In this document: positions 45,730 through 51,965 of the stretch, one piece after another
Numbering within the stretch: position 1 is the stretch's first letter
Layout of the letters: each line of letters opens with the position of its first letter
From: Rickettsiales bacterium
GTDB taxonomy: Bacteria; Pseudomonadota; Alphaproteobacteria; Rickettsiales; UBA1997
Direction of reading: 5' to 3'
DNA: 51,965 nt
Assembly: GCA_017620845.1 (NCBI GenBank)
Contig: JAGAUJ010000004.1
Coordinates: forward strand, 1-51,965
The notes under the pieces: model-generated
Database searches by the model: none
Told to the model about the DNA's origin: nothing
Seen by the model: only the letters and a program-made list of their open reading frames with translations
Program-made: the position numbers and the translations under genes

Positions 45730-45871
45730 TAGTGTAGTTGTAATTTGTATTTATATATCATAAATACTAATAGAACATGGTGTTTTGATATTAATAATAA
45801 ATATTAGTAGAATTAAAATATATAAAATTAAATAATAAATGACATAAATATATAAAAAAATTATTTTTTTC

Positions 45872-45900
45872 TTGACAATATATCAAAATTGTGATATTAT
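45872..45900 (+). promoter_or_regulatory. Near-consensus extended -10 promoter of the CaaX-like gene
   Basis: TTGACA (45872-45877), 17 bases, TATTAT (45895-45900) with TGA directly before the -10. Fourth member of the shared promoter set. Confidence 0.8.
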
Positions 45901-45943
45901 TACAAATATATTAATTTATTAAAATTTAAAGGAAAAAAATATT

Positions 45944-46030
45944 ATGGAAGAAAAAGAAATGCAAGAAATAATGGAAGAATGTGAACAAAACGACAGAACT
46001 CATAAAACAGATCGGAGAAACGCTTGCTAA
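45944..46030 (+). CDS. Short leading frame overlapping the CaaX-like gene
   Basis: ATG at 45944 is the first start after the strong promoter and has AAAGG upstream, but its frame closes after 28 codons. It overlaps the GTG start of the 86-residue gene (45981), which lies one base out of frame. It may be the true N-terminus of that gene, separated by a one-base insertion in the CAAAAC run near 45985, or a leader peptide that couples translation. Confidence 0.4.
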   Translation: MEEKEMQEIMEECEQNDRTHKTDRRNAC

Positions 46031-46241
46031 TTTTAGTTTCGTAAAGATAAATGAAGAAGAACTTGAGGAAGAACTTAATAGATTAATGCAAAATAAAAAC
46101 ATTGAAACGGAAAATAAAGAAATAATTACCACATCTAAAAAAAATAATCCGGAAGAAGTATCAAATAATTTAAAAACTGCAACTAACGATATTGATGGTT
46201 ATGTCGTAAACGATCAAAATAAATGTTGTATTTTAATATAA
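45981..46241 (+). CDS. Small protein ending in a CaaX-like motif, possible prenylated effector
   Basis: 86 residues starting at GTG. It is a charged, helical protein (NEEELEEELNRLMQ), followed by a polar stretch and the C-terminus NKCCILI. The last four residues, Cys-Ile-Leu-Ile, have the form of a eukaryotic CaaX prenylation box, with another cysteine just before it as in small GTPases that are prenylated and palmitoylated. Some bacterial effectors use host prenylation this way. One short motif can arise by chance, so the idea is tentative. The upstream promoter and downstream 16-bp hairpin make it a self-contained unit. Confidence 0.6.
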   Translation: MNKTTELIKQIGETLANFSFVKINEEELEEELNRLMQNKNIETENKEIITTSKKNNPEEVSNNLKTATNDIDGYVVNDQNKCCILI

Positions 46242-46270
46242 TTTGATAAATAAATATTACATTATTTAAT

Positions 46271-46306
46271 TTAATTAAACCTTGTTATTTAACAAGGTTT
46301 AATTAA
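46271..46306 (+). terminator. Strong terminator of the CaaX-like gene
   Basis: A perfect 16-bp stem TTAATTAAACCTTGTT/AACAAGGTTTAATTAA with four-base loop, 29 bases after the stop codon. Confidence 0.85.
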
Positions 46307-46393
46307 ATATTTATTATTTAACAAAGCACCAATAAACTATTGCAAATATTTTATTTAATAATTAAACTTAAATCAGTAATATAAAGATACATT

Positions 46394-46840
46394 ATGAAAG
46401 TAAAATTTAAAAAACTTAATGAAAATGCAATAATACCACAATACAAAACGAGTGGTTCTGCTGGTTTTGACCTGAACGTATTATTAAACAATGAAACTGA
46501 AATTATAAAAAAAGGCGAAATAAAATTATTAAAAACAGGTTTAGCAATCGCCCTACCCGATGGTTATGAGGCTCAAATAAGATCAAGATCTGGTCTTTCT
46601 TTAAAAAATGGAATTATAGTATTAAATGCACCAGGAACAGTTGATTCTGATTATAGGGGCGAAGTTTGTTTAATCATAATGAACTGCGGTTCAGAAGACT
46701 ATATTATAGAAAATGGTGCAAGAATGGCACAAATGGTTATAGCAAAATATGAAAAAGCAGAAATAGAAATTGTTAACGATTTAGATTCCACAGAAAGAGG
46801 AGATAAAGGTTTTGGTTCAACTGGTGTTAATAACAAATAA
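46394..46840 (+). CDS. dut: dUTP diphosphatase
   Basis: Keeps uracil out of DNA by hydrolysing dUTP to dUMP. 148 residues with all five trimeric dUTPase motifs: SAGFDLNV, RSRSGLSLKNG, LNAPGTVDSDYRGEV (catalytic Asp), RMAQMVIAKYE and RGDKGFGSTG. It follows the CaaX-like gene's terminator and seems monocistronic. Confidence 0.97.
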   Translation: MKVKFKKLNENAIIPQYKTSGSAGFDLNVLLNNETEIIKKGEIKLLKTGLAIALPDGYEAQIRSRSGLSLKNGIIVLNAPGTVDSDYRGEVCLIIMNCGSEDYIIENGARMAQMVIAKYEKAEIEIVNDLDSTERGDKGFGSTGVNNK

Positions 46841-47178
46841 TTAAATTCATCAGCAATCTTAATTTACAACATCATATATATATTATATTATTATCAATCT
46901 TAATAATATATGTTAAATTATTCTTGTAAGCATTATAATAAAATATTATTTCATAATTTTTTGAAACTATTAAAATATAAATTTGTCATTTTGTAAGAAA
47001 ATATTTTCAAATACCACTACAATTTATATTATTATTTATACTAATTTTTATATATTTTTAGTACTTTATCTATATAATAATTAATAAATATTAATAAGTT
47101 TACAAATAATATTAATTTATTGATTTTTATAAAATATTAATTATCATTGGTTTTAATTAGAATTAATTATTAAACAAT
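46841..47178. other. 338-base AT-rich spacer before xseB
   Basis: Almost pure A/T with no open frame of interest, no recognised RNA and no obvious terminator for dut. I see nothing in it except possible weak -10-like boxes. Confidence 0.5.
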
Positions 47179-47430
47179 ATGGAACAAATGAATTTTGATG
47201 AAGCAATGTCTAAATTAGAAGGAATTCTTGATAATTTAGAAGCTAACGGCGAACAAATGAATCCAGAAGAAGTTGAGGCTAAAATAGCTGAAGCTGAACA
47301 ATTGAGGGATTATTGTAAAGCATTATTAAAAAAAGAAAGGGAAGATCTAATCAAAACTGCAAAAGAAAATAATATCCCATTAGAGGAACTTGGTCTTTCT
47401 GAGGATGAAGAAGAAGAAACAGAAGAATAA
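47179..47430 (+). CDS. xseB: Exodeoxyribonuclease VII small subunit
   Basis: 83 residues: MNFDEAMSKLEGILDNLEANG is the family start, with a helical hairpin and a helix around EQLRDYCKALLKKERE. The acidic tail (EDEEEETEE) is an extension. XseB pairs with XseA to degrade single-stranded DNA; XseA is not in the window. Thirty-three bases later trxA begins, so they may share a transcript. Confidence 0.75.
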   Translation: MEQMNFDEAMSKLEGILDNLEANGEQMNPEEVEAKIAEAEQLRDYCKALLKKEREDLIKTAKENNIPLEELGLSEDEEEETEE

Positions 47431-47463
47431 AAAAATAAAATAATAAATTTTATAGGTTCTTAT

Positions 47464-47775
47464 ATGAAAACAGTTAATAATGACAATTTTAGGGATATAA
47501 TAAGTTCCAACAAGCCAGTATTAGTGGATTTTTGGGCAGAATGGTGTGGTCCTTGTAGAATGTTATTACCAATTATTGAGGAATTAAGTGAAGAAATGGC
47601 GGACAAAATTGATGTATGCAAATGCAATGTTGATGAATGTCCAGATATTGCTTCAAGTTTTAATATAAGAAGTATTCCAACATTAATTCTTTTTAAAAAT
47701 GGTAATATTATTGATATATCTAATGGTGCAGCTTCAAAAGCAACCGTTAAACAATGGATAGAATCAAAAATATAA
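47464..47775 (+). CDS. trxA: Thioredoxin
   Basis: Small disulfide reductase, 103 residues. The active site is WAEWCGPCRM with the CGPC pair, preceded by VLVDF; the cis-proline loop reads RSIPTLILFKNG. All thioredoxin-fold landmarks are in place. Confidence 0.96.
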   Translation: MKTVNNDNFRDIISSNKPVLVDFWAEWCGPCRMLLPIIEELSEEMADKIDVCKCNVDECPDIASSFNIRSIPTLILFKNGNIIDISNGAASKATVKQWIESKI

Positions 47776-48142
47776 AAAAGAATATAAAAAATTAACAATT
47801 AACCACAAAACAATTTATTTTTGTTTTGTGGTTTTTTATTGTGGCGTTTTTGAATTATAAATGTAAATATAAATAACTAGTTTTAATAATATAGTGTCTG
47901 TATCCATAATAATATTGTTTTAAATTACTGTTTTTCTTATCTATAATAATTTTAATTATATGTTTTACATTCAATTTTAATTATAAATTAACTTGTCATA
48001 TATATAATACTTTAAAACTTACAATAATAAAAAAACAAAGCATCATTATAAATAAATAACAACAAACTCTGCCATAACCACTTGCAAATTCCAAAAAAAT
48101 ACCTATATACTAAATAATTTATAAAAAAACAAACAAAAAACA
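47776..48142. other. Spacer between trxA and htpG, with trxA terminator
   Basis: A strong hairpin lies at 47801-47833; the rest to 48142 is AT-rich without a credible gene. The htpG promoter should lie within it, but no convincing -35/-10 pair stands out, and I see no CIRCE-type element. Confidence 0.5.
47801..47833 (+). terminator. Terminator of trxA
   Basis: A perfect 13-bp stem AACCACAAAACAA/TTGTTTTGTGGTT with seven-base loop and a T run. Confidence 0.9.
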
Positions 48143-50077
48143 ATGCCAGAAAAACAAAATTTTGAATTTGGTGTAGAAACCAAAAAAATATTAAAATTAA
48201 TGATTCACTCATTATATACAAATAAAGATATAGTAGTTAGAGAATTAATATCTAATGCTTCCGATGCTTGTGATAAATTAAGGTATCAAACATCCTTAAA
48301 CCCAGATATTTTAGGAAATGAAACAGAACTTAAAATAAAAGTAGAAATTGACGAAGAACATAAAACCTTATCCATTAGAGATACCGGAATTGGTATGAAC
48401 AGAGACGATTTAATCAATCAATTAGGTGTTATAGCAAAATCTGGAACAGAAGCCTTTATGGAACAAATTTCCAAAAATAAAGAACAAGATGCTATTGACT
48501 TAATAGGTCAATTCGGTGTTGGTTTTTATTCATCTTTTATGATAGCTAATAAAGTCCAAGTAATTTCTAAAAAAGTTGACAGCGATGAAACTTATATTTG
48601 GGAATCCACTGGTGAAGGTGAATTTAAAGTTAAAAAATATGATGAAGAATTTACAAGAGGAACAAAAGTAATTTTATACTTAAAAGATGGTGAAGATGAT
48701 TTTATTGATAAATTCCATATAAAACACGTAATAAAATCTTACTCTGACCACATAATTTTTCCAATTCAATTAAAAATGGGAACAACAGACGATAGTGTTG
48801 AAACTATTAATACAGGAACTGCCTTATGGACAAAAAATAAACAAGATATAACAACACAAGAATACAATGATTTTTACAAATATATAGCCCATATGCCAGG
48901 CGAGCCTTGGATGATTTTACACAACAAAGTTGAAGGAAATATTGAATTTACAAACTTATTGTTTATTCCAGACAGAAGAACATTTGACTTGTTTAATCCA
49001 GAAATGAGAACAAGAATAAAATTATACATAAAAAGAGTATTTATAACAGAAGAAAGTGTGCAACTATTACCAAGATATTTAAGATTTATACAAGGTATTG
49101 TTGATAGTCAGGATTTACCTTTAAATATTAGTAGAGAAACTTTACAATACAATAGCACAGTTGAAAAAATTAAAAAAGCACTTGTCAAAAAAATATTTAC
49201 AGAATTAGAAAAAAAAGATCAAAAGGAACCTGAAGAATACTTAAAATTCTGGGAAAATTTCGGTCCAGTTATGAAAGAAGGACTTTGCGAACATAATGTA
49301 AATAATGATGATTTACTGGATATTTGTAAATTCTATACAAGTAAAGCAAAAGATAAACCTATAAGTTTAAAGACTTACATTGATAGAATGAAAGCGGAAC
49401 AAAAAGACATTTATTATATTACAGGAACATCTATCGACAATATTGATACAAGCCCACAAGTTGAAGGTTTTAAATCAAAAGACATAGAAGTTTTATATTT
49501 ATTCGATACAATTGATGATTTTTGGGTAACTGCTACAAATAAATATAAAGATCATCAATTTAAGTCAATTTCAAGAACAGATATAGATTTGGATAATTTA
49601 AATCCAACAGAAGAACAAAAAGCAGATATTGAATTTGAAGAAGAAAAAAAAGCAAGAGAAGATAAAGAAAAAAAAGAAAAATTAAAAAATATAACTGAAA
49701 GTAACTACGATGGTTTGATTAAATTAATTAAAGAAACACTTGAAAAATGTAATTTAAAAGATGTTAAAATATCTAAAAAATTAACCACAAGTCCAGTTTG
49801 TCTTGTTGCAGATGAAAAAGGTTTGGATTTAAAACTTGAAAGATTTTTATTAGAGCAAAAACAAATAATGGCACCATTACCAAAAGTTTTAGAAATAAAT
49901 GTAAATCACTCAATTTGGCAAGCAGTTCAAAATAATTTGTCAAATAAAGATAAATTTGAAGATATTAAAGAGGTAATATTGACTTTATTTGATGAAGCTT
50001 GTGTTTTGGAGGGTGAGCCTGTGAATAATCCGGCTGATTTCGCAAGACGATTGAATAAGATGATGCAGTTTAAGTAA
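48143..50077 (+). CDS. htpG: Molecular chaperone HtpG (Hsp90)
   Basis: 644-residue bacterial Hsp90. The N-terminal GHKL ATPase shows ELISNASDACDKLR, IRDTGIGM, IGQFGVGFYSSFM and GTKVILYL; the middle domain has the catalytic Arg region with PLNISRETLQYN and the end is the dimerisation domain. Length is normal. The final 60 codons become G-rich on the coding strand. It ends in a 20-bp hairpin shared with the convergent gene. Confidence 0.97.
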   Translation: MPEKQNFEFGVETKKILKLMIHSLYTNKDIVVRELISNASDACDKLRYQTSLNPDILGNETELKIKVEIDEEHKTLSIRDTGIGMNRDDLINQLGVIAKSGTEAFMEQISKNKEQDAIDLIGQFGVGFYSSFMIANKVQVISKKVDSDETYIWESTGEGEFKVKKYDEEFTRGTKVILYLKDGEDDFIDKFHIKHVIKSYSDHIIFPIQLKMGTTDDSVETINTGTALWTKNKQDITTQEYNDFYKYIAHMPGEPWMILHNKVEGNIEFTNLLFIPDRRTFDLFNPEMRTRIKLYIKRVFITEESVQLLPRYLRFIQGIVDSQDLPLNISRETLQYNSTVEKIKKALVKKIFTELEKKDQKEPEEYLKFWENFGPVMKEGLCEHNVNNDDLLDICKFYTSKAKDKPISLKTYIDRMKAEQKDIYYITGTSIDNIDTSPQVEGFKSKDIEVLYLFDTIDDFWVTATNKYKDHQFKSISRTDIDLDNLNPTEEQKADIEFEEEKKAREDKEKKEKLKNITESNYDGLIKLIKETLEKCNLKDVKISKKLTTSPVCLVADEKGLDLKLERFLLEQKQIMAPLPKVLEINVNHSIWQAVQNNLSNKDKFEDIKEVILTLFDEACVLEGEPVNNPADFARRLNKMMQFK

Positions 50078-50083
50078 TATAAC

Positions 50084-50133
50084 AAAATAACACTATTTTT
50101 TATAAACTAAAACATAAAAAATAGTGTTATTTT
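50084..50133. terminator. Bidirectional terminator of htpG and the convergent Asn-rich locus
   Basis: A perfect 20-bp stem (50084-50103 with 50114-50133) and ten-base loop, core AACACTA/TAGTGTT, with A and T tails. Confidence 0.9.
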
Positions 50134-50147
50134 AAATATCTTACAAT

Positions 50148-50411
50148 TTACAACTCATTGCACCAGTCAATATCAAACAAAAATTGTTTTACCTCATCAG
50201 TTAGTATATCATCAATCGTATCTTCTGTAACTCCTTCAACATGTTTCACTGAACCATCTCTATATACAGCAATTTCTTTATTTCCATCTTTAATATGTAT
50301 ATGTTCTTTGTCAATATTTTTTTCTCCATCATTACTATCATGTCCATATACAAACACTTGTTTATCCTTTAATCTATTTTTAGCTTCCGCTTCAATATCA
50401 TTTTTTGACAT
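50148..50411 (-). CDS. C-terminal part of the Asn-rich protein, in the -1 frame; possible toxin-like domain
   Basis: An 87-residue frame from ATG 50411; the frame is open upstream to the end of the Asn-rich gene (to about 50503). The product has VFVYGHDSNDG, KEHIHIKDGNKEIAVYRDGS and an acidic tail. The His-Ile-His-Ile plus short beta pattern resembles C-terminal nuclease domains of polymorphic toxins, but no family is identified. Reading from the A-AAA-AAC heptamer (50492-50498) in the -1 frame gives 114 residues fused to the Asn-rich protein. A one-base indel in an A6 run is the alternative. Confidence 0.55.
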   Translation of the reverse strand: MSKNDIEAEAKNRLKDKQVFVYGHDSNDGEKNIDKEHIHIKDGNKEIAVYRDGSVKHVEGVTEDTIDDILTDEVKQFLFDIDWCNEL

Positions 50412-50488
50412 ATTTTGTAGTGCTGGCTTTTCACCTCTTTTAATTCTTTCTTTTTTATCTTGTTTGATTGCTTTTGTAATTGCTCTTA

Positions 50489-51343
50489 TTAGTTTTTTGT
50501 TAATTTACTATCTTTATTATTTTGATCTTTGTTATTATTTTTTTCTGTTTTTTTCTTCTTTTTATCTGGTATTCTTATTTCCTCCATCTCTTCTTCAGTC
50601 CCTATCACACTCTTTAAATCTGCAAACATTTTATTTACTAACTGTGTATTTTTTTCTAATGTATTTTTATCTAACTTTTGTATATCTATTTCTATTTCTT
50701 TTTCATGTGTACTAAGAACATATGCATAATAATTAGAATATCTTATTGCTGAATTTTTATTAATTCTGCGCTTATTATCATTATAACTTCCATAATATAA
50801 AGTTTCTATTACTTTTTTATATGTATTAGCAGTATATAAATTTATACCTATTATTTTAGTATTAGTATCTTTATCATATTTTGTATATCCATATATATTA
50901 CAGTTTGGTGTATCATCATAATATGTTATAACTTTTACATCTTTTTTATCTTTTACTGTATATGGCATTGTTTTAGCTATCTCAAATAAATCATTATTGA
51001 GATCTATGTTATTATTATTGTTATTGTTTATATTGTTATTGTTTTTATCTTTTTTATTCTTTTTATTATTTTGTTGTTGTTGTTTTGTTTGAGATAGTTT
51101 ATTTGCTAATTTGGTTAGTAGTTTTTTGTTTTGTTTGTAGTGTATATATTCTTTTATCTCTTTGGTGGAATAGTTAATGATTAGTGGTTTATTGTTATAA
51201 TTGTTGTTATTTATATTATTATTACCACTATAAATAAATAATAGTGGCAATAATATAATACATATAAACATTAAGAATAATATTAAACAATAAAAACAAT
51301 ATAAATATTTTTTTATATTTATATTGTTATTATTATATTTCAT
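50489..51343 (-). CDS. Asparagine-rich membrane-anchored protein
   Basis: 284 residues: a short Asn-rich start, one strong hydrophobic segment (about residues 15-38), a low-complexity Asn/Gln/Lys stretch (about 90-118), then a folded-looking domain (KDVKVITYYDDTPNCNIYGY, IIGINLYTANTYKKVIETLYYG, SAIRYSNYYAYVLSTHEKEIE) and a basic end. The zero-frame stop comes right after the A-AAA-AAC heptamer. The hydrophobic segment is too internal for a plain secretion signal and looks like an anchor. Unknown family; next to the barstar-like gene and probably a toxin-related locus. Confidence 0.65.
   Translation of the reverse strand: MKYNNNNINIKKYLYCFYCLILFLMFICIILLPLLFIYSGNNNINNNNYNNKPLIINYSTKEIKEYIHYKQNKKLLTKLANKLSQTKQQQQNNKKNKKDKNNNNINNNNNNNIDLNNDLFEIAKTMPYTVKDKKDVKVITYYDDTPNCNIYGYTKYDKDTNTKIIGINLYTANTYKKVIETLYYGSYNDNKRRINKNSAIRYSNYYAYVLSTHEKEIEIDIQKLDKNTLEKNTQLVNKMFADLKSVIGTEEEMEEIRIPDKKKKKTEKNNNKDQNNKDSKLTKN
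50492..50498 (-). promoter_or_regulatory. Possible -1 ribosomal frameshift site (A AAA AAC)
   Basis: On the minus strand A-AAA-AAC sits in the zero frame directly before the UAA stop of the Asn-rich gene. A -1 slip continues as CTA ATA AGA into the downstream frame (50148). I see no clear downstream stem or upstream Shine-Dalgarno stimulator. In AT-rich DNA such heptamers are common. Confidence 0.3.
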
Positions 51344-51443
51344 TTTTAATGTATTATTGTTGGTATTTAATTTTTATTTTTAATTAATAATTAAATAAGT
51401 AATTATTTATTGTTTTATTACTTATTTAGTAAGTGTTAATTAT

Positions 51444-51965
51444 TTAATTATGTTTATACTTATACTTTTCATTCCATATTTCAACCTGTTCTAAAAAATA
51501 TTCTTTGTCTTTTTTGTCGATTAAATAAAACATTCGTTCATTATCAACCTCATGTAATAAATAACAAATAGTAATTAAACTACTTGCATCATTTGGTAAC
51601 ATATTTCCAAAATCTTTTATGTAGTGAAATATCATAGAACAATCACCCTCTTTAAAATCATCCCACATGCCAAAATCTACCAACCAGTCATCCAATGCCC
51701 CAAAATTTCTTACAAAATAATCCGGAAACTTCCAACCATCAATTAATTGATCATAAAATAAATCTATATCTTTACATTTATTACCATCTATTTCTTTAAA
51801 CATTTCTGTTTCTGTATTTATATTTTGTTTTACTTTTTCTATATCATCAACAAATATAACTTGATTATGTATTTCTCCAAATGATCTTAATCTATTAATA
51901 TGTTTATTATATTCTTCTATTTGATTAAATACATAATCTTTATATTTTATATCTATTATAAAATA
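51444..51965 (-). CDS. Barstar-like protein, cut by the window end
   Basis: The frame is open from the window edge (51965) through an internal ATG at 51803 to the stop at 51444; the N-terminus lies outside. The last 119 residues fit the barstar (barnase inhibitor) pattern: DIDLFYDQLIDGWKFPDYF, then FGALDDWLVDFG, the family's short helix-loop with Pro and Asn/Asp, and FHYIKDF. Barstar domains are immunity proteins against RNase toxins. The 53 or so residues upstream are charged and helical (QIEEYNKHINRLRSFGEI) with no recognised domain. It is just upstream of the Asn-rich gene. Confidence 0.7.
   Translation of the reverse strand, partial: YFIIDIKYKDYVFNQIEEYNKHINRLRSFGEIHNQVIFVDDIEKVKQNINTETEMFKEIDGNKCKDIDLFYDQLIDGWKFPDYFVRNFGALDDWLVDFGMWDDFKEGDCSMIFHYIKDFGNMLPNDASSLITICYLLHEVDNERMFYLIDKKDKEYFLEQVEIWNEKYKYKHN

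Overview
The window looks like a piece of a strongly AT-rich bacterial chromosome (roughly a quarter G+C by eye, not computed). It carries Gram-negative envelope genes (lolA, a bamE-like lipoprotein, dTDP-rhamnose genes) and lpxI. LpxI is the UDP-diacylglucosamine hydrolase typical of Alphaproteobacteria, and several other genes also read as alphaproteobacterial (PlsC with a KHQSTWE motif, YajQ, a short RNase D, a family 4-like uracil-DNA glycosylase). HydG, an L-cysteine desulfidase and an isolated NuoF-like protein point to anaerobic, fermentative, hydrogen-linked metabolism. Two Ulp1/C48-type cysteine proteases, one followed by a UBA-like segment, and a small protein ending in a CaaX-like Cys-Ile-Leu-Ile suggest life with a eukaryotic host. 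I would call it a host-associated, possibly intracellular, anaerobic alphaproteobacterium; the genus cannot be told from the sequence.

Layout. 1-340: a 14-bp tandem repeat and tRNA-Ser. 341-6401 (minus strand): rdgB, a bamE-like gene, a BcgI-like restriction-modification pair with a frameshifted specificity gene and a ten-base poly-G tract in the nuclease-methylase gene, a Pif1-like helicase and lolA. 6547-8145: Ulp1-like protein A. 8618-12780: nagA, pheT and a small coiled-coil membrane protein, then tRNA-Leu(CAG). 13086-16205: rfbD, rfbC, rfbA and a glycosyltransferase. 16377-21067: fabI, rmuC, rnhA, a small unknown gene and rlmD. 21128-22581: a small unknown gene and Ulp1-like protein B. 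22752-29089 (minus): cyuA, hydG, an amidase, plsC and tsaD. 29578-31683: a collagen-like coiled-coil protein. 31879-34005: rnpA, an inositol monophosphatase-family gene and an unknown protein. 34554-41753: mostly housekeeping genes. 41834-44355: a DUF3015 gene with an internal stop, a DUF4105 protein and tRNA-Leu(UAG). 44387-50077: tig, the CaaX-like small gene, dut, xseB, trxA and htpG. 50148-51965: an asparagine-rich membrane protein split at an A-AAA-AAC heptamer and a barstar-like protein cut by the window end.

The most interesting pattern is a set of four unlinked, single-gene accessory units on the plus strand: Ulp1-like A, the collagen-like protein, the unknown 258-residue protein and the CaaX-like protein. 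Each has a near-consensus promoter (TTGACA/T, exactly 17 bases, then a TATAAT-like -10 preceded by TG plus one base), and each is closed by a strong hairpin terminator. This looks like a constitutively strong or co-regulated class of host-interaction genes scattered among housekeeping operons. The second strong signal is a probably phase-variable restriction-modification locus. Several genes are broken by a single-base change (hsdS-like, the Asn-rich gene, DUF3015, the start of the CaaX gene), so either sequencing error, slippage or real decay must be separated.
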